Positions 24,355 through 33,316 are shown, counted from the stretch's first letter. The stretch: 64,000 nucleotides of DNA from UBA2031 sp037189985 (GCA_037189985.1 JBBCJX010000024.1:62001-126000), one strand, 5' to 3'. Notes: generated by a model not told the origin, from the sequence alone. A program made the numbers and translations.

Positions 24355-25341
24355 TCAGCGCTGCGCTAACTGGCCCTGCATGGCAAGACTCAGCACAGCC
24401 ATGCGCACGGCAATACCGTAATTCACCTGCTTCAGGATCACGGACTGCGGACCGTCGGCCACATCCGAGGCGATTTCCACGCCACGGTTGATGGGGCCGG
24501 GATGCATGACCAGCGCACCGGGTTTGGCATGTTTCAGTTTTTCAGGTGTGAGGCCGTAGAGCGCGTAGAACTCTTCCGCGCCGGGCAGCAGGGCAGACTC
24601 CATGCGCTCGTTCTGGATGCGCAGGGCTATGGCCACATCCACATCCTTCAGGCCGTCTTCCATGCGCTCGAATACCCTGATGCCGAGCTGCTCGAAATCC
24701 CGCGGCAAGAGAGTACGCGGACCGATCACGCGGATTTCGCGCGCACCCAGCGTTTGCAAGGCATGGATTTCCGAACGCGCCACACGGGAGTGACGGATGT
24801 CACCGATGATGGCCACCGTGAGGTTCTCAAACGCGCCCGCATGACGGCGGATGGCCAGCATGTCCAGCATGGCCTGCGTGGGGTGTGCATGGCGGCCGTC
24901 GCCGGCATTGATGATGGCCACCTGCGGCGTGACCTGGCTGGCGATGAAATGTGCCGCACCGGAATCACCGTGGCGCACCACGAAGATATCGGCCGTCATG
25001 GCTTCAAGATTCCACAGCATGTCGCGCAGGGTTTCGCCCTTGCTGGTGGAGGACTTGGAAATATCGATATTGAGCACATCGGCGCTGAGGCGCTTTGCCG
25101 CCACCTCGAAAGTGGTGCGCGTGCGCGTGCTGGGCTCGAAGAAAAGGTTCATCACCGTGCGGCCGGCCAGCAAGGGACGGTTCACGATGGCGCCTGTCAC
25201 CGGATCGATGAAGCTTTCGGCAATATCGAGTATTTCGGTGAGCAGTTCGCGGGAAAGGCCTTCGGTAGTGAGGAAGTGCCGCAATTGCCCCTGGGGGTTG
25301 AGTTGCAGGCGGCTGGCTTCATGCGCGGAGGAGAAGTGCAT
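24355..25341 (-). CDS. pyrB: Aspartate carbamoyltransferase catalytic subunit
   Basis: A 328-residue ATCase with the carbamoyl-phosphate motif EPSTRTRTTFEVAAKRL, the HGDSGAAHF and HPTQAMLDM segments and the aspartate-binding loop region near MHPGPINRGVEI. It makes carbamoyl aspartate in pyrimidine synthesis. The ATG at 25341 gives the usual length; the open frame continues to 25569 through ruvX in a different register and is not credible. In Pseudomonas pyrR lies between ruvX and pyrB, but there is no pyrR in the 77-base gap here. Confidence 0.95.
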   Translation of the reverse strand: MHFSSAHEASRLQLNPQGQLRHFLTTEGLSRELLTEILDIAESFIDPVTGAIVNRPLLAGRTVMNLFFEPSTRTRTTFEVAAKRLSADVLNIDISKSSTSKGETLRDMLWNLEAMTADIFVVRHGDSGAAHFIASQVTPQVAIINAGDGRHAHPTQAMLDMLAIRRHAGAFENLTVAIIGDIRHSRVARSEIHALQTLGAREIRVIGPRTLLPRDFEQLGIRVFERMEDGLKDVDVAIALRIQNERMESALLPGAEEFYALYGLTPEKLKHAKPGALVMHPGPINRGVEIASDVADGPQSVILKQVNYGIAVRMAVLSLAMQGQLAQR

Positions 25342-25418
25342 GTGAGGGTTCCTGTTCGGCCGCGGCGATTGTACAGGGCTGACGGGGGAAACGTGAAATG
25401 GTGCGGGCGTCTGGCTTG

Positions 25419-25859
25419 TCAGGGTTTGAGCAAGCGAGGCTCGGCCAGCCAGGCCTCGGCAATGAGTACGGCGGCGGTGGAATCGAGTGCCGGCAGCCGG
25501 CCGCGCCGGCGCTCCTGTACTTCCATCAGCAGGCCGCGTGCCGAATGACTGGAAAGGCGCTCGTCGCACATGAAAACCGGCAGCCGGGAGCGCGCGACCA
25601 TGCGGCGGGCAAACTTGCGGGCCAGGTGCGAAAGCTCGGACTCGCTGTCATCCATGTTGAGTGGCAGGCCGACGACAAGCGCATCGGGCTTCCATTCCGC
25701 CAGCAGGGCATCGAGCCTGTCCCAGTCGGGAATGCCGTCACGCGCCGGCAAGGGCGGCAGGGGCGATGCCGTGCCGGTAACGGCCTGGCCGCTGGCCACG
25801 CCGATACGCTTGGTGCCGAAATCAAAACCCAGCACACGCTGATAAGGAGAGTCTGTCAT
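25419..25859 (-). CDS. ruvX: RuvX/YqgF family putative Holliday junction resolvase
   Basis: The 146-residue RNase H-fold protein starts with GFDFGTKRIGVASG, which carries the first catalytic Asp, has VVGLPLNMDDSES in the middle and the third acidic site in VFMCDERLSS. YqgF proteins are nucleases implicated in pre-16S rRNA 5' maturation and possibly recombination. It lies between yqgE and pyrB, the usual order in Gammaproteobacteria. Confidence 0.94.
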   Translation of the reverse strand: MTDSPYQRVLGFDFGTKRIGVASGQAVTGTASPLPPLPARDGIPDWDRLDALLAEWKPDALVVGLPLNMDDSESELSHLARKFARRMVARSRLPVFMCDERLSSHSARGLLMEVQERRRGRLPALDSTAAVLIAEAWLAEPRLLKP

Positions 25860-25918
25860 GGGGTGATTCTAAGCGAGGCAGGCTTGCGAAAGCGCCGGGA
25901 TAATTGCCGGCCTAGTCG

Positions 25919-26488
25919 TCAGGCGTGACCCGCCTCGGAGGCGAGGAAGGCCGGGTCTACGCCCAGGCTTTTGATGCCGGCACTCCAGCGCTGGTCGAAA
26001 GGCAGGCCAAAAAGAAGGTCATCGGCCACCGGACAGGTGAGCCATGCATTGGCGACCATTTCCTGCTCGAGCTGGCCGGCACCCCAGCCGGCATAGCCCA
26101 GCACGACAAGATAATCATCCGGGCCACTGCCCTGAGCGATGGCATCCAGGATGTCACGCGAGCTGGTGACGCAAATGCCTTCGTGTATGGGCAAGGTGCT
26201 GTTCCAGTCACCTTCGTCACGGTGCAGCACGAAACCCATCTGTGTATTGACCGGTCCCCCGAAAAGTACGGGACGCTCTGGATCACGCAAGGGCGCGACG
26301 ACATTACTGCTGATTTCCGAGAGCAGCTTGGTGAGGGAAAGGTCCAACGGCTTGTTGACGACAAGGCCGACAGCACCGTCCTCGTCGTGCTTGATGATGT
26401 AGGTCAGTGCATGGGCGAAACGGGGGTCCGCCATGGCAGGCATGGCGATCAGGCACTGATGCGTGAAATTCGCGTTCTCTAGCGTCAT
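25919..26488 (-). CDS. YqgE/AlgH family protein
   Basis: A 189-residue UPF0301 protein; recognisable segments are CLIAMPAMADPRFAHALTYI, DGAVGLVVNKP, LFGGPVNTQMGFVLH and YAGWGAGQLEQEM. The family has no established biochemical role; one member was linked to alginate control in Pseudomonas. I start at the ATG at 26488; a frame from 26518 uses a TTG. It precedes ruvX by 59 bases and is probably in the same transcript. Confidence 0.9.
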   Translation of the reverse strand: MTLENANFTHQCLIAMPAMADPRFAHALTYIIKHDEDGAVGLVVNKPLDLSLTKLLSEISSNVVAPLRDPERPVLFGGPVNTQMGFVLHRDEGDWNSTLPIHEGICVTSSRDILDAIAQGSGPDDYLVVLGYAGWGAGQLEQEMVANAWLTCPVADDLLFGLPFDQRWSAGIKSLGVDPAFLASEAGHA

Positions 26489-26527
26489 GGAAGCAGTATT
26501 GGGTGCACCCGGTGACAACTCAAGCCG

Positions 26528-27475
26528 TCATGACAGACGGCCCCTTAACTCCTGCAAGTGGCGGACAGGCAGGCCGTGGCCTTCGCCCAGTTGGACATAG
26601 CTCTCCAGCATCTGCCGCGTCTGCGTGCCGACCTTGGAAAAGTGATATTCGAGATAGGGCTCGAGGGCCAGCGGCAACACGCGCGGCGCCAGTGCCAGCA
26701 AGGCACGGCTGGCCAGGGGATTCAGCAACAGGCGGGTACGGCCTACGCGAGCACCGTGATCACGCTCGAGAATGGACAATGCCTCCAGTGCCGCTTCGCG
26801 CCCCAGCGTGAACTCGTCACTACGGCCGAAGCTGCCCAGCTCCCACCGGTTCAGCTCCAGTGCCGCCACCAGTGGAATCAGCATCCCTTCTCCACCGCCA
26901 GCCTCTTCATCCAGGCTGCCGACCACGCGCGCCGCCATCCCGCCCTTGCGCAATGCCTGCACGACATCTTTCACGCGGCCAGCCTCACCACTGAACAGGC
27001 CTGGTGCCAATGCAGAGAGGTAATAGGCCATGCCTTCCGGGCCGGAATGCCCCGGCAAGGGTGACTGGTAGCTGATAAAGGTGATCAGCCCCTGCACGAC
27101 CTGATGCGGACTGGAAAGCTGCTCACGGATACGGACGGCATCATCGGGTCCCGGCTGCAGGCAGACCACGGTGGCCTTGCCAGCCCGTGCAAGGATTTCC
27201 CGGGTCAGCTCCGAGCGCAGGGCATCCGAAGCCACGCAAAGCCATATCTGGTCCCAGGTTATGGCAGCAATCTCTGCCGTGCTGCTGATGACCCCGTAAT
27301 CACGCCAGGTTTCCGAGCGCGTACGCAGATGTCCCAGCCGATGCAGGGCCAGCCCGGATGACACCTCCTCGGCATAGCGGGGTTTCACAAAAAAGGTGAT
27401 CTCATGGCCGGCAGCCGCAAGATGCCTGCCGTATACCTGCCCCACCGCGCCTGCGCCGATAACCAGAATCTTCAT
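26528..27475 (-). CDS. PanE/ApbA-type ketopantoate reductase-like protein
   Basis: The 315-residue protein opens with a nucleotide-binding motif GAGAVGQVYGRHLAAAGHEITFF and has the two-domain layout of ketopantoate reductase. The conserved catalytic Lys and the Asn/Glu region are not clearly seen in the central part, and the C-terminal half is not close to E. coli PanE, so another 2-oxoacid reductase role is possible. The gene is the last on this strand before the divergent SDR gene. Confidence 0.78.
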   Translation of the reverse strand: MKILVIGAGAVGQVYGRHLAAAGHEITFFVKPRYAEEVSSGLALHRLGHLRTRSETWRDYGVISSTAEIAAITWDQIWLCVASDALRSELTREILARAGKATVVCLQPGPDDAVRIREQLSSPHQVVQGLITFISYQSPLPGHSGPEGMAYYLSALAPGLFSGEAGRVKDVVQALRKGGMAARVVGSLDEEAGGGEGMLIPLVAALELNRWELGSFGRSDEFTLGREAALEALSILERDHGARVGRTRLLLNPLASRALLALAPRVLPLALEPYLEYHFSKVGTQTRQMLESYVQLGEGHGLPVRHLQELRGRLS

Positions 27476-27612
27476 GACGGCTCCGAATATGATTCCGCAA
27501 CGGACCCAAAGGGCCCCGATGGCGACATGCTAGCAGAACACATTGATACTTTGACAAGTATCGAACTATTAAATATCCTGCCGCTCATCTCGTTACCCAT
27601 GGAGAAACTGCC

Positions 27613-28416
27613 ATGTCACAGCAAGCCGCCTCACCCGTTCTTGCCACCGTCATCACCGGCGCCTCCAGCGGTATCGGTGAATGTTTGGCGCGCCAGCTTG
27701 CCGCCCGAGAAAAACAGGCACTGGTGCTGGTCGCCCGTCGTGCAGAACGCCTCACCGCTCTCGCAGCCGAACTGGCCAGTGCACACGGCATTCGCGTGGA
27801 AGTGATTGCCCTGGACCTGGAACAGGCCGGCTCCTCCCGGCAACTCCTGGACGCCGTCGCCGGCAAGGGGCTGGCCGTTGATACGCTGGTGAACAATGCC
27901 GGTTTCGGCATCAACGACCACTTCGCGGACATGCCTCTGGAGAAAGTGCAGGGCATGATGCAGCTCAACATGGTGACATTGACCGAGCTCTGCCATGCCG
28001 TCCTGCCCGGCATGCGCCAGCGCCGGCAGGGTCGCATCATGAACATCGCCTCGGTGGCGGCTTTCCAGGCCTGCCCACGCTTTGCGGTGTACGCGGCCAC
28101 GAAATCCTTTGTCCTGATGTTTTCAGAGGCACTGGCTGTTGAAGAAAAAGCACACGGCATTCATGTCACGGCTGTCTGCCCTGGTGCCACCCGCACCGCT
28201 TTTCACGACATTGCCGGCAATCACGGCACATTTGTCTCCCGCATCATGGATACGCCGGAAATGGTCTCCGATGCAGCCATTCATGCTCTTGACCGGGGCC
28301 AGTCCGTCATCGTGACCGGCTTGCTCAACAAGCCTCTTCCCTTCCTGATCCGGCTCACTCCGCGCTCACTGGTGACCTGGCTGGCCGGCAAGCTGGTGGA
28401 ACGCAAGAAGGACTGA
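27613..28416 (+). CDS. Short-chain dehydrogenase/reductase
   Basis: A 267-residue classical SDR: cofactor motif TGASSGIGE (residues 16-24), NNAGFG near 95-100, catalytic Ser in NIASVAA and the YAATK Tyr-x3-Lys pair near 159. An Arg-rich stretch after the first strand (VARRAERL) favours NADP(H). The substrate is unknown; fatty-acid or steroid-type reductases are most similar. It is followed by a bidirectional terminator. Confidence 0.92.
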   Translation: MSQQAASPVLATVITGASSGIGECLARQLAAREKQALVLVARRAERLTALAAELASAHGIRVEVIALDLEQAGSSRQLLDAVAGKGLAVDTLVNNAGFGINDHFADMPLEKVQGMMQLNMVTLTELCHAVLPGMRQRRQGRIMNIASVAAFQACPRFAVYAATKSFVLMFSEALAVEEKAHGIHVTAVCPGATRTAFHDIAGNHGTFVSRIMDTPEMVSDAAIHALDRGQSVIVTGLLNKPLPFLIRLTPRSLVTWLAGKLVERKKD

Positions 28417-28430
28417 TGGAACGCGGGTGA

Positions 28431-28458
28431 AAAAAAGCGGCCCGAGGGCCGCTTTTTT
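28431..28458. terminator. Bidirectional terminator between the SDR gene and a small exported protein
   Basis: Six A, a GCGGCCC/GGGCCGC stem with a GA loop, and six T. The symmetry lets it serve both the plus-strand SDR gene and the minus-strand gene that ends at 28481. Confidence 0.9.
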
Positions 28459-28480
28459 CATTTGGTGCCAGCGCCATTGA

Positions 28481-28783
28481 TCAATAGCGGGGCTGCTGCA
28501 CGTCCAGCTGCTTGCGATCAGCTTCGTGCTTTTCCTCCAGGAATTTTTCTTCAGCCTTCTGCTGTTCCTTGAGGTTCTTCTTTTGCTCCTTGGTGGCGCG
28601 CTCGGCATCCTTGTTGGCTTCCTTGCGGGCCTTCTTGGCATCCTTGCGCTGGTCATCAAGCTGGTCGCGCTGTGCATCCGATTGATAGGCACTCGGAGCA
28701 GCCGGTGCATTGTTGTCCGCCATGGCGGCAGAACTCAGCGCGAGTGCGCCGATGGCGCCAAAGATTGCATGTGAAATTTTCAT
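28481..28783 (-). CDS. Small periplasmic coiled-coil protein, function unknown
   Basis: A 100-residue precursor: signal peptide with cleavage after SAAMA (residue 22), then a hydrophilic region made almost entirely of Lys, Glu, Asp, Gln and Ala that should form a long helix or coiled coil (residues 38-92). No family is recognised. It resembles, in composition only, the lipoprotein gene at 29644. Confidence 0.7.
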   Translation of the reverse strand: MKISHAIFGAIGALALSSAAMADNNAPAAPSAYQSDAQRDQLDDQRKDAKKARKEANKDAERATKEQKKNLKEQQKAEEKFLEEKHEADRKQLDVQQPRY

Positions 28784-29041
28784 GAGGGCATTCTCCTGTC
28801 CTGGTGATGATGCGTCATGAGTCCGTGTACTGCCTGATCCTGAACATCAGGCCTGACAGCGTTCCGTCCTTGACACCCGGCACAGTCAAACAGACCGGCA
28901 GGCGGCTGTGCATTTCCATTCGTTGCAGGAGCGTAAGCTTCGCCGCAAGCATGTGAAGATTTATTGCTACCCACGGCATTGCTTGAAGAAAAAGCCTTTT
29001 GTTGTTGCAGTTGTACGAGTGCACCCACGTAACCGGATATT

Positions 29042-29647
29042 TCAGGCCTGCTTGATCGCCTGGGCAACCGTATAGGTTTTTCCCTGCTTGAGCTTGTCGT
29101 AGTTGCCGAATACTTCCTTGAAAGTGCGTGCAATGAACTCACGCAGCCCGTTTATGGTCACCACGACAAAGCGGCCACCCGGACGCAGGCGGGAATAAGC
29201 ATCGAACAGATAGAGATAATGCTGTTCGTTACCGACCTTGGCAGGCAGGTTGGAGACAATCAGGTCGAAGCGGTAATCCGGCGGGATCTGGTTGAAGCCG
29301 TTGCTCAGGAAAACTTCGGTATTGCCCAGCCGGTTGCGCTCGCAATTGCGGCGTGTGTAATCCACGGCAACAAAATCCTTGTCCACCATGACGGATTTCC
29401 CCTGCGGCGCCAGCGCAGCCAGTGTCATTCCCAGCACACCATAGCCGCAGCCCACATCCAGACAGTCATCACCAGGATTCACGTCGAGATGATCGAGAAG
29501 CAGCCGTGATCCCTCGTCGATACTTCGTGGCGAAAAAATCCCCCACGTTGTATGGAAATTGAACTCACAGCCACGCACAGATTCGGTGAACACGATATCT
29601 TCGCGCCACCGTGCCACCGTGCTCTCATCCGGGATACCGCGGCTCAC
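29042..29647 (-). CDS. Class I SAM-dependent methyltransferase of the RsmC/RlmG (MTS) type
   Basis: The 201-residue protein has the SAM motif CLDVGCGYGVLGMTLA and, where N6/N2 base methyltransferases carry NPPF, the related SNLPAKVG. The domain layout (single MTS domain, no N-terminal half) suggests a nucleic-acid methyltransferase, but the target is unknown. It starts at a GTG whose last two bases overlap the stop of the lipoprotein gene (GTGA), so the two are coupled. Confidence 0.82.
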   Translation of the reverse strand: MSRGIPDESTVARWREDIVFTESVRGCEFNFHTTWGIFSPRSIDEGSRLLLDHLDVNPGDDCLDVGCGYGVLGMTLAALAPQGKSVMVDKDFVAVDYTRRNCERNRLGNTEVFLSNGFNQIPPDYRFDLIVSNLPAKVGNEQHYLYLFDAYSRLRPGGRFVVVTINGLREFIARTFKEVFGNYDKLKQGKTYTVAQAIKQA

Positions 29648-30006
29648 TGCTGCGGCACTGTAATTGGGGTATCAGGGATCACGATGGGCGCATCGCCCAG
29701 CGCACGCAATCCGGCTTCTGCCGCACGCATGGCTTCTTGACCCTCACGCACAGCCTTTTCGCCTGCTGCCACATCCTTGGTTGCTGCTTCTGAAAGCTTT
29801 CTGGCTTTTTCCAGATTCAGATTGCCTTTTTCCATCAGCTTCTGGCCCTTGGCTCGTTTGGCTTCCCCGGCATTCCATTTCTTGGTAAGGGCCTGTTTTT
29901 CCTTGTTGTGTGCTTCCAGTTTTTCACCAAATGTCAGAGGCGTGCTGGAGCAGGCTGACAAAGCCATAACGGCAGCCACAGTGGATGCAACAAGCAATTT
30001 CTTCAT
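29644..30006 (-). CDS. Small lipoprotein, function unknown
   Basis: The 120-residue precursor has a lipoprotein signal (MALSAC, Cys19). The mature part is a Lys/Glu/Ala-rich helix (residues 27-100) with a Pro-rich end (PIVIPDTPITVPQQ). No family is recognised. The start at 30006 directly precedes the signal peptide. It is translationally coupled to the methyltransferase gene downstream. Confidence 0.75.
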   Translation of the reverse strand: MKKLLVASTVAAVMALSACSSTPLTFGEKLEAHNKEKQALTKKWNAGEAKRAKGQKLMEKGNLNLEKARKLSEAATKDVAAGEKAVREGQEAMRAAEAGLRALGDAPIVIPDTPITVPQQ

Positions 30007-30143
30007 GATCAATTTTCCACACTCCAAAAGATCGGCTGCCCTGAACAAAATTATCAGGTCAACCTTATAAAATACCTTTCTGCAAGCAGGCGCACGTGAT
30101 GCAGGAGTAAGTCTCTTGCTCAGGCGTCGTACTGCATAACAAT

Positions 30144-30914
30144 TCAGATCGCTGTATCGTAATCCAGGATCAAGGGTGCATGATCCGAGAATTTCTCGTT
30201 CTTATAGATGCTGGTGGACTTGATTTTTTCCTTCAGGTCAGGAGAAACAATCTGGTAATCAATACGCCACCCCACATTCTTGGCATACGCCTGACCACGA
30301 TTTGACCACCACGTGTATTGGTCCGCTTCATGGTTGACCACGCGGAAGGCATCGATATAACCCACTTCATCAAAAAGCTCGGTCAGCCATGCGCGCTCAT
30401 GCGGCAGGAAACCGGAATTCTTGAGGTTGCCTTTCCAGTTCTTGAGATCGATTTCCTTGTGGGCAATATTCCAGTCACCGCACACGATCATCTGGCGCCC
30501 TTCTTTACGCCATTGCCGCATGCGCGGCATCAGCTCACCCAGGAAAACATCCTTGCGGGCCTGTGCTTCTTCACTGGCAGAACCTGAAGGCAGGTACAGG
30601 GAAACAATCGTGAGCTTGCCGAAATGCGCCTCGATCCAGCGCCCCTGCGTGTCACAAATCTCGAAGCCGAGACCCACCTTCACACTGTCGGGTTTCTTCC
30701 TGCTGAAAATGGCCGTACCGCTGTAGCCGGGACGCTGGGCATCATAAAAAAAGCTGTTCCAGCCATCGGGGCGATGCAGCAAATCCAGCTGATGCTCCTG
30801 GGCCTTGGTCTCCTGAATGCAGACAACATCGGCCCCCGAGGTTTCCATCCAGTTGAAAAAGCCCTTGCTGGCGGCAGAGCGTATGCCGTTGAGGTTGGCC
30901 GATACGATTCTCAT
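30144..30914 (-). CDS. xthA: Exonuclease III-type protein at the crc position
   Basis: A 256-residue EEP-fold protein with exonuclease III residues in place: Asn in NLNGIR, the metal Glu in CIQETKAQ, Tyr and Ser in YLPSGS, Asp and Asn in GDWNIAH, Asp in WRIDYQ and His in SDHAPL. Exonuclease III repairs abasic sites and degrades DNA ends. In Pseudomonas the gene beside pyrE is crc, a homologue that has lost several of these residues and acts in catabolite repression. The intact set points to a nuclease, but a regulatory role as well cannot be excluded. Confidence 0.88.
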   Translation of the reverse strand: MRIVSANLNGIRSAASKGFFNWMETSGADVVCIQETKAQEHQLDLLHRPDGWNSFFYDAQRPGYSGTAIFSRKKPDSVKVGLGFEICDTQGRWIEAHFGKLTIVSLYLPSGSASEEAQARKDVFLGELMPRMRQWRKEGRQMIVCGDWNIAHKEIDLKNWKGNLKNSGFLPHERAWLTELFDEVGYIDAFRVVNHEADQYTWWSNRGQAYAKNVGWRIDYQIVSPDLKEKIKSTSIYKNEKFSDHAPLILDYDTAI

Positions 30915-31006
30915 GGAGAGCCTTCTTGCGGGAATGATGCGTGGCAGGTCAAAAAGCGAGCGGCTATGATAGCGGCCTGCCCCCTTACAACCAAACGGCC
31001 TTCTCC

Positions 31007-31648
31007 ATGCGTGACTACCAGCGCGAATTCATAGGATTCGCCCTTCGCCACAGCGTGCTGCGTTTTGGCAGCTTCACCCTCAAGTCCGGGCGCCAGAGCC
31101 CCTATTTCTTCAATGCCGGCCTTTTCAACACGGGCCGGCAGCTGGCAGAGCTGGGACGCTTTTATGCCGAGGCCATCCGTGACTCCGGCGTGGAATTCGA
31201 TGTCCTCTTCGGGCCTGCCTACAAGGGCATACCGCTGGCAGCGGCCACGGCCGTGCAGATGGCCGACGAGCTGCTCATCGACAAACCCTGGTGCTTCAAC
31301 CGCAAGGAGGCAAAGGATCATGGCGAGGGCGGCACGCTGGTGGGTGCACCGCTCGCCGGCCGCGTGCTCATTATCGACGACGTGATCACGGCCGGCACTG
31401 CCATCCGCGAGGTCATGACCCTGATCAAGGACGCCGCGGCACAGCCGGCGGCCGTGATCGTGGCACTGGATCGCCAGGAGCGCGGCAAGGGTGAGCTTTC
31501 CGCCATCCAGGAGGTAGAGCGCGATTTCGGCATTCCTGTGATTTCCATCGTCAAGCTGGAACAGATCATCGAGTTCCTGGAAGAAGCCGGTGATACGCCC
31601 GAATATCTGGAGCAGATTCGTCGTTACCGCCGTGAATTCGGTGTCTGA
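31007..31648 (+). CDS. pyrE: Orotate phosphoribosyltransferase
   Basis: A 213-residue OPRTase with the PRPP motif VLIIDDVITAGTAIRE, the orotate-binding LKSGRQSPYFFNAG and the flexible-loop NRKEAKDHGEGG. It adds ribose phosphate to orotate in pyrimidine synthesis. The ATG at 31007 gives standard length. It is divergent from the xthA-like gene with 92 bases between starts. Confidence 0.97.
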   Translation: MRDYQREFIGFALRHSVLRFGSFTLKSGRQSPYFFNAGLFNTGRQLAELGRFYAEAIRDSGVEFDVLFGPAYKGIPLAAATAVQMADELLIDKPWCFNRKEAKDHGEGGTLVGAPLAGRVLIIDDVITAGTAIREVMTLIKDAAAQPAAVIVALDRQERGKGELSAIQEVERDFGIPVISIVKLEQIIEFLEEAGDTPEYLEQIRRYRREFGV

Positions 31649-31708
31649 ACACAGCGCTGTCCCAGCCGCAACATGGCGGCTGCACATGACGACAACGAGG
31701 CCCACCGC

Positions 31709-32659
31709 ATGTCACTGAACATTGCCGTGATCATGGATCCCATCGCGGAGATCAAGATCAAGAAGGATTCCACCATTGCCATGCTCTGGGCAGCGGCCGC
31801 CCGCGGCCACACCCTGTGGTATCTGGAGCAGAACGATCTCTTCGTGCGCGACGGCCAGGCTTTCGGCGACATTCGCCCCTTGCGTGTTTTCGAGAACCAC
31901 GAGAAATGGTTCGAGCTGGGAGAGGCGGAAGCGCGACCACTGGCCGACATGGACGTGATCCTGATGCGCAAGGACCCGCCCTTCGACATGAACTTTGTCT
32001 ACAGCACCTACATCCTGGAAAAGGCCGAGCTGGCCGGCGTGCTGGTGGTGAACAAGCCGCAGTCCCTGCGTGACTGCAACGAGAAATTCTTTGCCACGCA
32101 TTTTCCGGAGTGCATGGTGCCCACACTGATCAGTGCGGACATGAAAAAGCTCCGCGCCTTTGTCCATGAGCAGGGCGATGCCATCGTGAAGCCGCTGGAC
32201 GGCATGGGCGGCACCGGCATTTTCCGGCTGACCGCCGGTGGCCCCAATATCGGCGCCACTCTGGAAAGCCTGACGCTGAACGGGACTGTGCCCATCATGG
32301 CGCAGCGCTACATCCCGGAAATCAGCAACGGTGACAAACGCATTCTCATGATCGACGGCGAGCCCGTGCCTTATGGCCTGTCGCGCATTCCGCAAGGCGA
32401 CGAAGTCCGCGGCAACCTGGCAGCCGGAGGCCGTGGTGAAGCCCGCGAACTGACGGATCGTGAGCGCTGGATTGCAGCACGCGTCGGGCCCGAACTGAAA
32501 AAGCGCGGGCTGATCTTTGTCGGCCTGGACGTGATCGGCGATTACCTGACCGAAGTGAACGTCACCAGCCCCACCTGCATACGTGAAATCGATGCTGCCT
32601 ACAGCTACGGTATTGCCGACAAGCTGATCGCCTGCATTGAGCAAAAGCGCCAGCACTAG
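31709..32659 (+). CDS. gshB: Glutathione synthetase
   Basis: A 316-residue ATP-grasp enzyme with PIAEIKIKKDSTIAML at the start, MRKDPPFD, GDAIVKPLDGMGGTGIF and the ATP-grasp end IGDYLTEVNVTSPTCIREID. It joins glycine to gamma-glutamylcysteine. The ATG at 31709 is chosen over an upstream frame at 31673. It lies 60 bases after pyrE; in Pseudomonas gshB is instead near tonB3 and the pilG cluster. Confidence 0.97.
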   Translation: MSLNIAVIMDPIAEIKIKKDSTIAMLWAAAARGHTLWYLEQNDLFVRDGQAFGDIRPLRVFENHEKWFELGEAEARPLADMDVILMRKDPPFDMNFVYSTYILEKAELAGVLVVNKPQSLRDCNEKFFATHFPECMVPTLISADMKKLRAFVHEQGDAIVKPLDGMGGTGIFRLTAGGPNIGATLESLTLNGTVPIMAQRYIPEISNGDKRILMIDGEPVPYGLSRIPQGDEVRGNLAAGGRGEARELTDRERWIAARVGPELKKRGLIFVGLDVIGDYLTEVNVTSPTCIREIDAAYSYGIADKLIACIEQKRQH

Positions 32660-32665
32660 CTTCTG

Positions 32666-33316
32666 ATGCACCAAAAACTCACCGCAGAAATCCGCAAGAC
32701 CCTCTCTGCCGCCCGCATCGTACCGGTGACACTACCAGACTGCGCCGGTCTGAAGCTCCATCTGCTGGCAGATGATTTTCCGCAGGCGCCACTTTCTCCT
32801 GAAGAAATAAGCGCCGCCATGCACGAACCGGCCTACTGGATTTTCTGCTGGGCTTCCGGCCTGGCACTGGCCCGCCGCATACTGCGTGAGCCGTCACTGG
32901 TACGAGGCCGCAAGGTACTGGATTTCGGCACCGGCTCCGGTGTTGTAGCCTGTGCCGCCGCTCTCGCCGGCGCCGGCGAGGTAGTGGCCTGCGACATTGA
33001 TCCCGCCTCCCTTCGCGCATCGGCCGCCAATGCCGTGCTGAATGGCGTGGATTTGCGACTGGCCGAGGATTTCTTTGCCCTGCAGGAAGATTTCGACCTC
33101 ATCCTTGCGGCCGACGTGCTCTATGACCGCGCCAATCACCACTTCCTGTCAGCCTTTCTGGAACGCTCCCCCGAGGTGCTGGTGGCAGACTCGCGCGTGA
33201 AAGACCTGCAGATAGAGCCTTATCAGCTTCTTGGCGAAGAAGAGGCTGGTACGTTGCCAGACCTCAACGAGTTCGACGAATTCCGCCGTGTCCGTTTTTA
33301 CCAGGGATGCCGATAA
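32666..33316 (+). CDS. ETFB/nicotinamide N-methyltransferase-like SAM methyltransferase
   Basis: A 216-residue protein whose SAM motif KVLDFGTGSGVVACAAA is preceded by EPAYWIFCWASGLALARRI, the lead-in seen in the electron-transfer-flavoprotein lysine methyltransferase group (METTL20-like). AADVLYDR supplies the post-II motif. It probably methylates a protein lysine; the substrate is not shown by sequence. It starts 6 bases after gshB and is cotranscribed with it. Confidence 0.82.
   Translation: MHQKLTAEIRKTLSAARIVPVTLPDCAGLKLHLLADDFPQAPLSPEEISAAMHEPAYWIFCWASGLALARRILREPSLVRGRKVLDFGTGSGVVACAAALAGAGEVVACDIDPASLRASAANAVLNGVDLRLAEDFFALQEDFDLILAADVLYDRANHHFLSAFLERSPEVLVADSRVKDLQIEPYQLLGEEEAGTLPDLNEFDEFRRVRFYQGCR

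Noticed and set aside
28784..29041. A gene in the 258-base gap before the small periplasmic protein
   Set aside because: Frames there are short, overlap the gap only by chance and have no ribosome site; a CCTGAT/ATCAGG hairpin is the only structure.
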